From an uncultured Bacteroidota bacterium (lineage in GTDB: Bacteria; Bacteroidota; Bacteroidia; Bacteroidales; UBA932), in contig CALGSW010000012.1 in the NCBI GenBank assembly GCA_937901965.1, positions 1 to 64,000 on the forward strand: a DNA stretch of 64,000 nucleotides, read 5' to 3'. The notes under the pieces are model-generated. The model saw only the letters and a list, made by a program, of their open reading frames with translations. It had not been told where the DNA came from and ran no database searches. Below are positions 23,874-33,230 of the stretch, piece after piece (the first letter of the stretch is position 1; every line of letters starts with the position of its first letter). The position numbers and the translations under genes are program-made.

Positions 23874-25108
23874 TGACTACATACACTAAGTTATTTGAAA
23901 ACGGTTTAAGATTTGGTTTCAGACATGCATCATCACCTGTTGCGTACTGCGCACTTACAATAAATGCAGGTACAAGGGATGAAAATCTATCACAAGGTGG
24001 AATCGCACACCTAACAGAGCATATGCTTTTTAAGGGAACAAAAGGGAGAAGTGCACGCAGTATAAATAATTTTCTTGAGAAACTGGGAGGAGAGCTTAAT
24101 GCCTATACTACAAAAGAGGAGACTGTTATTCACGCAACAGTTTTAAAGGAGGATCTTCCAAAAGCCATTGAACTTCTCCATGATCTTGCCTTTAACTCAA
24201 TATTTCCTGAGACTGAACTGGCAAAGGAGAAGGATGTTGTTCTTGAAGAAATAAAATCTTACAAGGATACTCCATCAGAGCAAATATATGATGACTTTGA
24301 AGAGCTTCTGTTTGGAACTCATCCTCTTGCCGGAAATATTCTTGGAACACCCAAAAGTGTCAGGAAAATAACAAGAGATGACCTGATTAATTTTACAAAG
24401 CTTCATTACAGATATGAAAATATGTCCTTTTCAATTGTTGCAGACTCAAAATCCGAAAGATGTGAAGCTTTGGCAAAAAAACACTTTGGACATTCTGAGA
24501 CATCTGACCCTCCCGGGATTGTTCCATTCAGAAGTACTCAGATTCCACCGGGCAATTCAGGAGGTATTCATATAGTATCAAAAAAAAGTTACCAGGCTCA
24601 TTGTGTTTTAGGAGGAAGGGCATATTCACTTTATGATACAAAGAGATTACCCCTTGCACTTTTAGTGAATGTTCTTGGGGGGCCGGCATTAAACTCAAAG
24701 CTCAATCTTCTTCTTCGGGAAAAACATGCTCTTGCATATACGGTGGATGCATCTTATACACCTTTTTCAGATACCGGTTTGTTTACAATATACTTTGGTA
24801 CAGACAAGTCAAATCTTGACAGGTCACTTAAGCTAATAAACAAAGAACTGAACAATATTATTGAGAAGGGATTATCATCAACACAGCTGAAAGCTGCTAA
24901 AAAACAGCTTGCAGGTCAATTGGCAATCTCAACAGATAATGCTGAATCTCAATGTCTGAATATTGGAAAATCTCTTCTTGTTTTTAAGAGAGTGGAGCCA
25001 ATGGAGGAGGTAATGAATAAAATCAACTCAATTACATCTGCCCAGATAAAAGAGGTAGCTTCAGAGATTTTTTCTGATGATAATCTTATAACACTTATCT
25101 ACAAATAG
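23873..25108 (+). CDS. M16 family zinc peptidase
   Basis: A 411-aa pitrilysin-type metallopeptidase, similar in size to processing-peptidase-beta/PqqL-like bacterial proteins. The inverted zinc motif HLTEH (H46, E49, H50) and the distal glutamate in EEIKSYKD are present, so the enzyme should be active. The C-terminal half is the usual inactive M16 domain. There is no signal peptide, so it appears cytoplasmic. It is translationally coupled to the upstream exported protein and followed after 1 bp by an O-methyltransferase gene. Confidence 0.92.
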   Translation: MTTYTKLFENGLRFGFRHASSPVAYCALTINAGTRDENLSQGGIAHLTEHMLFKGTKGRSARSINNFLEKLGGELNAYTTKEETVIHATVLKEDLPKAIELLHDLAFNSIFPETELAKEKDVVLEEIKSYKDTPSEQIYDDFEELLFGTHPLAGNILGTPKSVRKITRDDLINFTKLHYRYENMSFSIVADSKSERCEALAKKHFGHSETSDPPGIVPFRSTQIPPGNSGGIHIVSKKSYQAHCVLGGRAYSLYDTKRLPLALLVNVLGGPALNSKLNLLLREKHALAYTVDASYTPFSDTGLFTIYFGTDKSNLDRSLKLINKELNNIIEKGLSSTQLKAAKKQLAGQLAISTDNAESQCLNIGKSLLVFKRVEPMEEVMNKINSITSAQIKEVASEIFSDDNLITLIYK

Positions 25109-25109
25109 G

Positions 25110-25742
25110 ATGTCAAATCTGAACAGATATCTGGAGGATAATGAATCCGGTCTTCATGAAGCTTTAGCGTGGCTTGAAAAAGAGACTCACTTAAGGACAA
25201 ATCATGCAAGGATGATTTGTGGTCCTCAGGTGGGAAGATTTCTTACTACATTCTGCACTATTCTCTCACCGTCAAATGTGCTTGAAATAGGAACTTTCAC
25301 AGGTTACTCTGCAATCTCAATAGCTCTGGGGCTAACAAAAGGTGGACACCTTGATGCAATTGAGATTAATGATGAACTGGAGGATTTGATTCTTGAGGGT
25401 TTCAGAAGGGCAGGGGTTGAGGAACGAATATCTCTCATAATAGGGGATGCAAAGGTGATTCTGCCCAAGCTTGATAAGGTTTATGATCTTATTTATATTG
25501 ATGCAAACAAGAGAGAGTACCCGCTATACTATAACTTAGCGATGGAGATGCTGAGACCGGGTGGCTACATAATTGCAGATAACGTATTATGGGATGGTAA
25601 GGTATATATGGATAATCCGCCATCAGACAAACAAACCTGTGCAATCATGGAATTTAACAGGATTGTAAAAGAGGATCCCCGGGTAGAGAATTATATTCTT
25701 CCACTCAGGGATGGTCTTAATATTATTAGAAAACAGGAGTAA
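25110..25742 (+). CDS. SAM-dependent O-methyltransferase
   Basis: A 210-aa methyltransferase of the caffeoyl-CoA/catechol type. SAM motif VLEIGTFTGYSA (58-69), acidic motif AIEIND (84-89) and metal-binding IYIDANK (129-134) are present. Bacterial members are Mg-dependent and often of unknown substrate; some act on tRNA (TrmR/YrrM type). It is last in the three-gene operon with the M16 peptidase, convergent with the lipoprotein gene behind it. Confidence 0.88.
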   Translation: MSNLNRYLEDNESGLHEALAWLEKETHLRTNHARMICGPQVGRFLTTFCTILSPSNVLEIGTFTGYSAISIALGLTKGGHLDAIEINDELEDLILEGFRRAGVEERISLIIGDAKVILPKLDKVYDLIYIDANKREYPLYYNLAMEMLRPGGYIIADNVLWDGKVYMDNPPSDKQTCAIMEFNRIVKEDPRVENYILPLRDGLNIIRKQE

Positions 25743-25751
25743 TCAGGAGAT

Positions 25752-27173
25752 CTACAGATACTCAATCTCCATCTTATAACGCCACCTTCCAAAATAGAGA
25801 TTCTCACCTCTCCACTCTACCTCTCCTCTCTGAAAATCTACTGTTTCGCTTCTCGGGTGAATTTTTGCAGGATAAAACGGTGCTGAAATTCCTTCATTTA
25901 CAATCATTCTGTATGCATCAAGTCCTTTTGTAAAGAACCAGTGGGACTCTTCATCCGGAGCTCCAAATACCCTGCCGAAAGACTGATCTACAGGAACCCA
26001 GCCAACCCCTTCATAATAGACCTCAGCCCAATCATGCAGATTTTTATTACCCGGGTGCATCATCCAGCCGCTCTCCCATTTGGCAGGCACACCGGCATAT
26101 CTGGCCATAGTAATAAACAGCAGGGACACTTGTCCACAGTCCCCGTGTCTGTTTGCGAGAACATATTCCGGAATGTTCCGGATGGTTGAGTATTCACGTG
26201 CGCTAGCCCATGGGAAATTTTTGTTAATCCAGGAAAAGATTCTTTTTACTTTATAATATGGATTTGACTCATTGCCAACAGCCTCCTCTACTGCTTTCTT
26301 AATTCCATCACTGAAATTTATATGATCACCCTCTTCTGAAGTGTATTTCTTGAATATTTCTGACTCTTTTTCATAATCCCTCAAATCTTCAGGAGTAAAT
26401 GAAGGGTATTGATTGTATGATGAATAAGATAATTCATATCCAAAAACAGTTGGTTCACCCTTTTTAGCGATACCCTCCATATAAATACTCTTATGGATGT
26501 TATTATCAGGGGCAATTATATATTCAGGCTGAGAAGCAGTTATAAGTTTTATGTCTTTATGAGCAACCACATCAGTTCTCGGATATGGCATCCAGACTCT
26601 TATGGTCTCTCCGTCAGGAACTTCATCTGCTTTAACAGTTATCGTGTATTTTATCTTCATTCTGACTGGTTTGCCAGGAGATTTTATTGCCAAAGGAACA
26701 TACCACGCAAGGAATCTGTCTAGAGAGTCACTCTGTCTTCCATTTGCCCCCTCATAGAATTTTGCGGCAATTGAGTCAATTCTGAAGAGATTTCTTCCCG
26801 CTGAGTGAAAATATCTTTTCTCTCCGTCAATAACCATATTCTCCATGGCATTTGTGCTTTCCCACATATTAATCTCTTCCGGAGTTACTTGTGGGTGAAA
26901 TTTCTTAATGTAGTTTAAAACAGAAGTGTCTCTCTCAGAAAAATCGCGCTCAATCCTGTCCATCCTCTCAATTTCAAAATTCATATCCCATCGCTGATTG
27001 GGTGTGAGGGTATCGTTTGTGAGGGCGAGACGAATCATTTTTCTGGCTTCTGAAAAATTACCCATCTCAATTGTCTGCTTTATCTGCTCCTCAGATGGGA
27101 GCATGTCAGAAACAGAATCTCCGCATGCATTTAGCAGTACGGAGACAATGATTATGGAGAGAAATCTCTTCAT
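25752..27173 (-). CDS. Transglutaminase-like lipoprotein
   Basis: A 473-aa protein with a lipoprotein signal (LLNAC, Cys 17). The N-terminal half has helical and Ig-like segments. The transglutaminase-like core has an intact triad: C346 in RHGDCGQVS, H380 in NLHDW and D396 in VPVDQSFG. It is probably a periplasmic cysteine peptidase or amidase acting on peptides or peptidoglycan rather than a cross-linking enzyme; substrate unknown. It is downstream of efp (18-bp gap), possibly on the same transcript. Confidence 0.85.
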   Translation of the reverse strand: MKRFLSIIIVSVLLNACGDSVSDMLPSEEQIKQTIEMGNFSEARKMIRLALTNDTLTPNQRWDMNFEIERMDRIERDFSERDTSVLNYIKKFHPQVTPEEINMWESTNAMENMVIDGEKRYFHSAGRNLFRIDSIAAKFYEGANGRQSDSLDRFLAWYVPLAIKSPGKPVRMKIKYTITVKADEVPDGETIRVWMPYPRTDVVAHKDIKLITASQPEYIIAPDNNIHKSIYMEGIAKKGEPTVFGYELSYSSYNQYPSFTPEDLRDYEKESEIFKKYTSEEGDHINFSDGIKKAVEEAVGNESNPYYKVKRIFSWINKNFPWASAREYSTIRNIPEYVLANRHGDCGQVSLLFITMARYAGVPAKWESGWMMHPGNKNLHDWAEVYYEGVGWVPVDQSFGRVFGAPDEESHWFFTKGLDAYRMIVNEGISAPFYPAKIHPRSETVDFQRGEVEWRGENLYFGRWRYKMEIEYL

Positions 27174-27191
27174 TATATGATTGTTAAAAAT

Positions 27192-27758
27192 TTATTTACA
27201 TCTTTCGTGATACGAGCGGTCCCTAGTGTCAACTCTGATTCTCTCTCCCTGATTTATAAAGAGGGGAACCATAATCTCTGCACCTGTCTCAAGAGTAGCG
27301 GCTTTCATGGCATTTGTTGATGCGGTGTCACCCTTAACAGCAGGTTCTGTATATGTAACCTCCATCTCAACGAACTGAGGTAATTCGCACGTAAGTGCTC
27401 TCTCTTCGTCTGCATGGAACATCATCTCAACATTCTGCCCCTCTTTCATTAAGTCTGCGTTCTCAATCATCTCTTCACCGAGAGAAATTTGTTCAAAAGT
27501 CTCGTTGTGCATAAAGTTATAGCCCATATCATCCTTGTAAAGAAATTGATACGGTCTTCTCTCAATACTTATGATATCAATTTTCTCGCCTGCATTGTAT
27601 GTGTTTTCAAGGATTCTGCCACTCTCCAGATTCCTGACTTTTACCTTTACAAAAGCTCCTCCCTTTCCGGGCTTTACATGCTGGAACCACACTATAGTAC
27701 ATGGTTTTCCATTGAAGTCAATACATAGTCCGTTCTTAAAATCTGCTGTTGTTGCCAT
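27192..27758 (-). CDS. efp: Elongation factor P
   Basis: A 188-aa translation factor that rescues ribosomes stalled at polyproline. Start at 27758 (MATTADFKNG); the longer frame to 27932 runs into the tRNA gene and is rejected. The loop PGKGGAFVKVK carries K32, the residue that is modified in many bacteria. Three beta-barrel domains and the C-terminal GERIRVDTRDRSYHER match the family, and length is standard. Confidence 0.97.
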   Translation of the reverse strand: MATTADFKNGLCIDFNGKPCTIVWFQHVKPGKGGAFVKVKVRNLESGRILENTYNAGEKIDIISIERRPYQFLYKDDMGYNFMHNETFEQISLGEEMIENADLMKEGQNVEMMFHADEERALTCELPQFVEMEVTYTEPAVKGDTASTNAMKAATLETGAEIMVPLFINQGERIRVDTRDRSYHERCK

Positions 27759-27780
27759 ATATATGTTTTGTAATTTGGCG

Positions 27781-27788
27781 CAAAGATA
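27781..27788 (-). promoter_or_regulatory. -7 element of efp
   Basis: TATCTTTG on the minus strand (TAnnTTTG) lies 22 bp before the efp ATG at 27758. Confidence 0.5.
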
Positions 27789-27807
27789 AAACAAATAGAG
27801 AATTATT

Positions 27808-27838
27808 TTTGCAAAAATGAAAATAAGCATTACTTTTG
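27808..27838 (+). promoter_or_regulatory. Complete Bacteroidota promoter for tRNA-Phe
   Basis: TTTG (27808-27811), 19-bp spacer, TACTTTTG (27831-27838): both elements match the Bacteroidota consensus at standard spacing, 16 bp before the tRNA. This is the clearest promoter in the window. Confidence 0.7.
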
Positions 27839-27854
27839 CACTCCCAAACCTAAT

Positions 27855-27927
27855 GGTGCCATAGCTCAGTTGGTAGAGCAAAGGACTGAAAATCCTTGTG
27901 TCCCCGGTTCGATTCCTGGTGGCACCA
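27855..27927 (+). tRNA. tRNA-Phe (GAA anticodon)
   Basis: A 73-nt cloverleaf. Acceptor arms GGTGCCA and TGGCACC pair fully with discriminator A27927. The D-arm has AGCTCAGTTGGTAGAGC, the anticodon loop CTGAAAA in the stem GGA/TCC reads GAA, and the T-arm has GGTTCGATTCC. The 3' CCA is not encoded. It has its own promoter and terminator. Confidence 0.97.
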
Positions 27928-27938
27928 CACAAAAGGTT

Positions 27939-27974
27939 AAAAGACCGCTAAGCTTTATTGCTTGCGGTCTTTTT
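27939..27974 (+). terminator. Terminator after tRNA-Phe, possibly bidirectional
   Basis: AAAAGACCGC (27939-27948) pairs with GCGGTCTTTT (27964-27973) and T-rich sequence follows. On the other strand the stem is also followed by TTTT-rich sequence, so it may end the convergent phosphatase transcript as well. Confidence 0.8.
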
Positions 27975-27992
27975 GTTATTGAATCTAAACGA

Positions 27993-29354
27993 CTATAGGA
28001 TTATCTCCTTGCTCTCACCAATTACATGCTTGCCGTATTTGTACTGATAGAGTCCTATATGCAATTTTCTCTTGTCTGAATTTACAGGAGCTACTATTAT
28101 AAAATTCATCTTTTGTGCATCCTGGTCTATTGCTGTGCTTTTATCACGTGTCTTCAAATCTTCCCAGGTACCGGAATTTGCATAAATACAATCTTGACCA
28201 TCCAGATTCTTCATTGATTTTATCATCGGCTTATGGGTATGGCCAAAAATCACGACTCTAACATTGGATAAAGGATTTTGGAAATATTGTGTTTTAGATT
28301 GATCATCTAAAAATTCTGTTTGCAGACTTCCCACAATCGCCTTGTTAATATCAGTCATAACAGGAACATTATTATACCTGGAGCGCAAATTCCAGTTTGT
28401 CTGTGTAAATAATCCATTGTAGAGGTTCATCTGTATACTGCCATCTGAATCGCTGTTTCGGGGCATTATATCGTTAATGGAGTATGTTTTAGTAAAGTTA
28501 CCCACATTTGTTTTAATAATAGGTTCGCTAAAATTGTCATTAACGAATATTACATCCTCTATAACTTTCTTCCATAATAAGTAATAGATGTGTTTACTTT
28601 TCTGTTCTGCATTTCCCGGATTGTTCAGAGTAACCTCAGGAACTTTAGTAGATGCCTCAGGAGTAGTGGGGTTTACAAAGGAGTTGGCGGCAATTCTTGC
28701 AAAAAAATAGCCGGGAGGCAATGTCGCTCCCGGAGCTTCAGTTTCATTTGCCCCCGGGGCAAGTGAACAGAAAAAATCGTATCTGTGTCCATGTTCTATG
28801 GCTATCTCTGGGTAATCGTCAGGTTGATAGGTGCCTATTCCGAATTTCTCTCCTCCGTCCCTGGCCTGATTTACTCCCGGCATTGCGATATTAATATTTT
28901 CCGCCGTAAAACCCATATCGTGGTTTCCCGGTATATAGGTAACTTTTACCTTCCGTTCCTTAATTATTCTGTTCAGAACATCAAATACTTCCTTATTCGA
29001 TGCTACAGTCTTTCTTACAAAACTTGCCTGAGTACCTCCTCCATACGTGTCGGTTCTCGTAGGTATATACCAATCATCAAACATATCGCCGGCAATGACA
29101 AGCTCCTTTACAGTTTTTGATCTACGAACCTCATTCAGAAACTCCTCAAGTCTCTTTAGATGTGCTACGGTCTCAGAATAACTAAGATCGTTGCCTAAGT
29201 GCAGATCGCTTATAACAACTATTTTATCTCGTGAATCGTTTTTACTTACGGCCAGAGCGTCAAATGGGACAGAATCTGCAGGATCCTCTTTTGTACATGA
29301 GGAGAGATTCATACATAATAAACTGAATAGAAGAAGATTAAATATTTTTTTCAT
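27993..29354 (-). CDS. Metallophosphatase-family lipoprotein
   Basis: A 453-aa calcineurin-like phosphoesterase with a lipoprotein signal (LSSC, Cys 20). Metal-site motifs are in order: ISDLHLGND (D50, H52), GDMFDDW, PGNHDMGF, a later IEHGHRYD and GHTHKP. All key residues are present. It is larger than minimal enzymes, with an insert between about 190 and 330. It is surface- or periplasm-anchored, so nucleotide, phosphodiester or phospholipid substrates are possible; none can be read from the sequence. Confidence 0.85.
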   Translation of the reverse strand: MKKIFNLLLFSLLCMNLSSCTKEDPADSVPFDALAVSKNDSRDKIVVISDLHLGNDLSYSETVAHLKRLEEFLNEVRRSKTVKELVIAGDMFDDWYIPTRTDTYGGGTQASFVRKTVASNKEVFDVLNRIIKERKVKVTYIPGNHDMGFTAENINIAMPGVNQARDGGEKFGIGTYQPDDYPEIAIEHGHRYDFFCSLAPGANETEAPGATLPPGYFFARIAANSFVNPTTPEASTKVPEVTLNNPGNAEQKSKHIYYLLWKKVIEDVIFVNDNFSEPIIKTNVGNFTKTYSINDIMPRNSDSDGSIQMNLYNGLFTQTNWNLRSRYNNVPVMTDINKAIVGSLQTEFLDDQSKTQYFQNPLSNVRVVIFGHTHKPMIKSMKNLDGQDCIYANSGTWEDLKTRDKSTAIDQDAQKMNFIIVAPVNSDKRKLHIGLYQYKYGKHVIGESKEIIL

Positions 29355-29397
29355 TATTTAAATTTGAGTTAGTGCTTCATTTTAGTTATCCGATTTA

Positions 29398-29405
29398 CAA
29401 ATCTA
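29398..29405 (-). promoter_or_regulatory. -7 element of the metallophosphatase gene
   Basis: TAGATTTG on the minus strand (TAnnTTTG) lies 43 bp before the ATG at 29354. Confidence 0.4.
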
Positions 29406-29519
29406 AAGTAAAGCCTTGCCTGCCATGTGCCATATTTACAAAACTGCTGTTCCGTTTTTACAAAATACGCCCCTATAATTATTATCTTAGCGTCTCCAAA
29501 ATATTATTAATAATAGTTA

Positions 29520-30602
29520 ATGGAATACTTGTATATAGCAACTGTTTTTGCCGGCGCCCTGGTATGTCTGCTAGCTTCGGTATTATTATTTCTTCGCCGA
29601 AGGGCAGGAGAGAGGTCTAGGATTATACTGGCTGTTATTGTTTCGTTTTCTGTGTTCAGCTATATTTCAAGATTTATTGCTCTTTGCAAGGGTGAATTGC
29701 CTGATGTGGTTGCCTCTCCAAAAATGTTACTTATCGCAAATTTTATGGTGGTTTCGTACATCATGTATCCAATTGAGATAATATCACCGGGGTGGCTTAA
29801 TTTAAGAAGGATTCTGAAACTTTATTCTGTTTGGATATTTTTAACATTAGTCTATTTAGTCACTGTAATGGCAGATGTTTACTATACTCCATACAGTTCC
29901 CTGCTGCAAATGTTTCAAAATGCAGTAAGATTCGAAGTATGGTTTCGCCTTTTACTTAGCCTTCTGTTCTTTTTGCCCGGACTGTTTATCTTTTTTATAC
30001 ACAAGACGAGACGATACAATAACACAGATTTAAAGTGGTTAAAAAAATATTCCATAGTATTCTTTATCAATATAACAGCATATTTTTTGGTGCTGTTATT
30101 TGATTATCAGGTTCTACATATAGTCTATTACTATCTTAGTGTTGGATGTAGCCTGTTTATCGTTTACATGGAGTTATTTGATAGGTTAATAGTTAAGACA
30201 GAGGAAGATACAAATATTAAGAGAGCTGAGCAACATAGTAATGAATTCAAGAATGAGCCTAAGAATTCAGCATTGATTGAGAGGCTTGAAACATACATGA
30301 ATAAGAAGTATGCCTGGAGGGATCCCAATTTAACACTTAATATACTTGCATCAGATTTGTTTACAAACAGAACAACACTGGCAAAGGTTATGCGTGAAAG
30401 TGGTTATGATAACTATACAAACTATATCAACAGATTACGTATAGAGGATTTTCTGTTCCAAATCAATTCCGGACAGACTGATAACTTTCAGGAGGCATTT
30501 TTTATTGTTGGTTTTCGCTCTAGAACAACAGCACTTAGAAATTTCAAATTAATTACAGGAAAAACCCCCTCTGAATATTTTCAGAAGGGGGATTTACAAT
30601 AA
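29520..30602 (+). CDS. Membrane-anchored AraC-type regulator
   Basis: A 360-aa protein. The first 225 residues hold about six or seven hydrophobic segments (for example IATVFAGALVCLLASVLLFL and YSIVFFINITAYFLVLLFDY). A linker follows, then an AraC-type double helix-turn-helix at about 255-355 (NLTLNILASDLFTNRTTLAK, AFFIVGFRSRTTALRNFK, GKTPSEYF). It should sense an envelope or lipid-soluble signal and bind DNA from the membrane. It is convergent with two paralogous outer membrane barrel genes, which are plausible but unproven targets. Confidence 0.82.
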   Translation: MEYLYIATVFAGALVCLLASVLLFLRRRAGERSRIILAVIVSFSVFSYISRFIALCKGELPDVVASPKMLLIANFMVVSYIMYPIEIISPGWLNLRRILKLYSVWIFLTLVYLVTVMADVYYTPYSSLLQMFQNAVRFEVWFRLLLSLLFFLPGLFIFFIHKTRRYNNTDLKWLKKYSIVFFINITAYFLVLLFDYQVLHIVYYYLSVGCSLFIVYMELFDRLIVKTEEDTNIKRAEQHSNEFKNEPKNSALIERLETYMNKKYAWRDPNLTLNILASDLFTNRTTLAKVMRESGYDNYTNYINRLRIEDFLFQINSGQTDNFQEAFFIVGFRSRTTALRNFKLITGKTPSEYFQKGDLQ

Positions 30603-30620
30603 ATCAAAAGCCTTTCATAA

Positions 30621-33071
30621 TTATGGAGTGGTTGTAGTAGCAGGTGAACCGCTCATCTTATCATCTGTAGTTGCTTTCCGGGCCTTCTTGACATTCACGT
30701 TAAACTTGCCGAACCTCCAGTAAAGACTGATATTTGCAGACCTTCTCACATAAACGCTCTCAGTACTCATTTTATATGTTATGTCTTCTGAATTATATTT
30801 ATAACTCTTTGTTTTGCTTAATGGCTCTGATACATAAAGAGAAAGAGTAAGTTTGTCCTTAAAGAATCTTTGACTGAAACCTATTGAAGAAGTATAATTA
30901 ACAGGATTTCTCCCCTGCAGTGATACGTCACCGCCATACACAAATCCGTTCAGATTTACAGTGCCCTTTTCCCAGACTTTAGCGGAGAGACCTGCACCAC
31001 CAAAGTAACTTAAACCATCATTTGAAAGATTTAGCTCAGGAGAGGAGATTGTTGTGTACGCGATACCACCGTTTACATATATATTTAACTTCTCTCCCCT
31101 GCGATATGAATAGTTAAAATTCAGTCTGTAGTTTCTGTTGATTCCAATATTTTCATATGTTGACCTGCTAATACCATCTGCATCAACTCTCCTTATTCTC
31201 TCAATATTGTTCCTTGTAAAGTTGCCATTTAAGTTTACGTTAAGATTCCAAGTCTGAGATGATTTCCTGTAACCAAATGTTATTGAGTTTCGTCTTACTG
31301 TTTCCAGATTGGGGTTTCCATATGAGATATTCATTGGATCATTATCATTGACATATGGATTGAGATGCCAGATTCCCGGTCTGTTAAGCCTCTGTGTAAA
31401 TGATGCAGATACTGAATTCCCCTTTTTAAGCATATATGAGAAGTTTATATAAGGAACTACATCAAACTGTTTATTTGTAAATGTTATATTGCCATCTGAA
31501 CTCTTAGAAATTCCATCATTGATGGTATATTCCATCCTAAAACCACCTTTTAGTGAAAGAGATTTATGTTTAAAAGCATAACCACCGTACATATTACCTA
31601 TATGCTGGTCATAATCCAGATCATTGACTTTCTCCGGAGCCTCTTTCCATATACCGTCTATAGGGTTGAAAATCTCCACATCTGTATCTGAAAAATTTTG
31701 TCTTAAAATATATTTGATACCTGTTTCAATGTTGTGCTTTTTCCCAATTGGATTATAGTAATCAGCCTGTAAAGTGTGCTCAAGACCCATTGCCTTGTTC
31801 GCAGATTTTTGAGAGTATTGGCTGAAATTAAGTTCAGGAACTACGTTATTAGTAAAATCCGATTCAGTTGGACTTGCATCAATGCTATAGCTGAATGTAA
31901 GATTCTGATCAGGTTTCTTAAACGTTTTCTGATATGATAAGGACCCAGATCCTGCTCCGTACAGATAATCTGAAATATTTGTGGTAGAGTATTTACGGGA
32001 TAGTATGTTATTAGCGTTACGTGATTCCATTAAACTAGTACCAATACTTGTTGAGTTGCCAAGATACCCCCATCCTGACAGGGTAATCAGATTGAGAGAG
32101 TCAATTTCATAACTAGCCTCAATACTTAAATTGTTGAATTGACTCTCTGAGTTAGAGGTGCCTGAGCTCAAAGAATATTTGAAATCATCACTAAGATAAT
32201 TTTCAGATTCACTGGTATAATATGACCCTTTAGATACTTGCTTCCCAGTATAAATATTTGTACTTAAGGATAACTTACCTAATTGAGCAGATATATATCC
32301 ACCGCCATTATAACCTCCTAATGTGTTCAGTCCAGCATTAATACTTCCATTATAACCACTTGTGGTTTTTCTGTTTGTTATTATATTGATAACACCTCCA
32401 ATACCCTCAGCATCATACTTTGCAGGTGGATTAGTAATAACTTCAATAGATTTGATTGAACTGGCAGGCATAGCTTTTATTGCATCCTTAAAATTCTTCA
32501 CAAGCAATCCTGAGGAGCGTCCGTTTACCAGAACTTTGAAGTTTGTCTCTCCATTTAGTCTTACGACATCTTCTCCGTCAACGCTAAGCATTGGTACCTT
32601 CCTTAATATATCTACAAGAGGGCTTGATGCTGTTTGTGGATCAGATTCAAGGTTATATGTAAGTTTATCTGGCTCATTTTTAATAAGAGGTTGTACTGCT
32701 GTCACGGTTACCTCTTTTAATTGCATCCCTTCAATAAGTCTAATAAGTCCAAAATCAATTTTTTTATCCGTCTCTTTAATTGTAAGCAGGTCTTTAGAAT
32801 TTGAGTATCCTATCATTGACCCTGATATATAGTAACTACCAGGAGCGGGTGCCTCAATGGTGAATTTCCCGTCAGCTCCACCGGCTACTGCTTTGATTAA
32901 TTTTAGTGAGTCACTGAAGAGAGCAACTGTGGGGTATTCAATTCCTTTCCCTGAGAGAGAATCAACCACAGTACCCGTAACAACAATTTTGGTGTTTTCG
33001 TTTTTTTGAGCCAATAAAGACTGAACCGGGCATAAAAGAGCCATAAAGATAAACAGATGTAATCTTTTCAT
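30621..33071 (-). CDS. Outer membrane barrel protein with TonB-type plug (paralogue 1)
   Basis: An 816-aa outer membrane protein. A signal peptide (to LLAQ, 22) is followed by a carboxypeptidase-regulatory-like domain (about 28-110) and a TonB-receptor-type plug (about 120-230, with VLVNGRSSGLL and SIEVITNPPAKYDAEGIGGV). The rest is a barrel of the OMP_b-brl_3 type. No TonB box is obvious, and no SusD gene accompanies it, so it is not a SusCD glycan importer. It is closely related along its whole length to the protein at 33231. Transported substrate is unknown. Confidence 0.82.
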   Translation of the reverse strand: MKRLHLFIFMALLCPVQSLLAQKNENTKIVVTGTVVDSLSGKGIEYPTVALFSDSLKLIKAVAGGADGKFTIEAPAPGSYYISGSMIGYSNSKDLLTIKETDKKIDFGLIRLIEGMQLKEVTVTAVQPLIKNEPDKLTYNLESDPQTASSPLVDILRKVPMLSVDGEDVVRLNGETNFKVLVNGRSSGLLVKNFKDAIKAMPASSIKSIEVITNPPAKYDAEGIGGVINIITNRKTTSGYNGSINAGLNTLGGYNGGGYISAQLGKLSLSTNIYTGKQVSKGSYYTSESENYLSDDFKYSLSSGTSNSESQFNNLSIEASYEIDSLNLITLSGWGYLGNSTSIGTSLMESRNANNILSRKYSTTNISDYLYGAGSGSLSYQKTFKKPDQNLTFSYSIDASPTESDFTNNVVPELNFSQYSQKSANKAMGLEHTLQADYYNPIGKKHNIETGIKYILRQNFSDTDVEIFNPIDGIWKEAPEKVNDLDYDQHIGNMYGGYAFKHKSLSLKGGFRMEYTINDGISKSSDGNITFTNKQFDVVPYINFSYMLKKGNSVSASFTQRLNRPGIWHLNPYVNDNDPMNISYGNPNLETVRRNSITFGYRKSSQTWNLNVNLNGNFTRNNIERIRRVDADGISRSTYENIGINRNYRLNFNYSYRRGEKLNIYVNGGIAYTTISSPELNLSNDGLSYFGGAGLSAKVWEKGTVNLNGFVYGGDVSLQGRNPVNYTSSIGFSQRFFKDKLTLSLYVSEPLSKTKSYKYNSEDITYKMSTESVYVRRSANISLYWRFGKFNVNVKKARKATTDDKMSGSPATTTTP

Positions 33072-33230
33072 AAGATAAATGTTAAAATAACGAATTGGAA
33101 CAAATGTAGGTTGTGGTCAGAATGAATATTTAAAGGACGACAACAATAATAGTGCCTAATTATCAGTTGAAAAAACTATTATAAGTTATTACATTTAAGC
33201 CAGTGGCTTAATAAGCAGAACGTCTGAAAA

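Noticed and set aside
27759..27932. N-terminal extension of EF-P
   Set aside because: It would be encoded by the complement of the tRNA-Phe gene; the family starts at MATTADFKNG.
30566..30592. Terminator at the end of the AraC-type gene
   Set aside because: CCCCCTCTGAA/TTCAGAAGGGGG forms a hairpin, but it lies inside the coding region and has no T tract after it.
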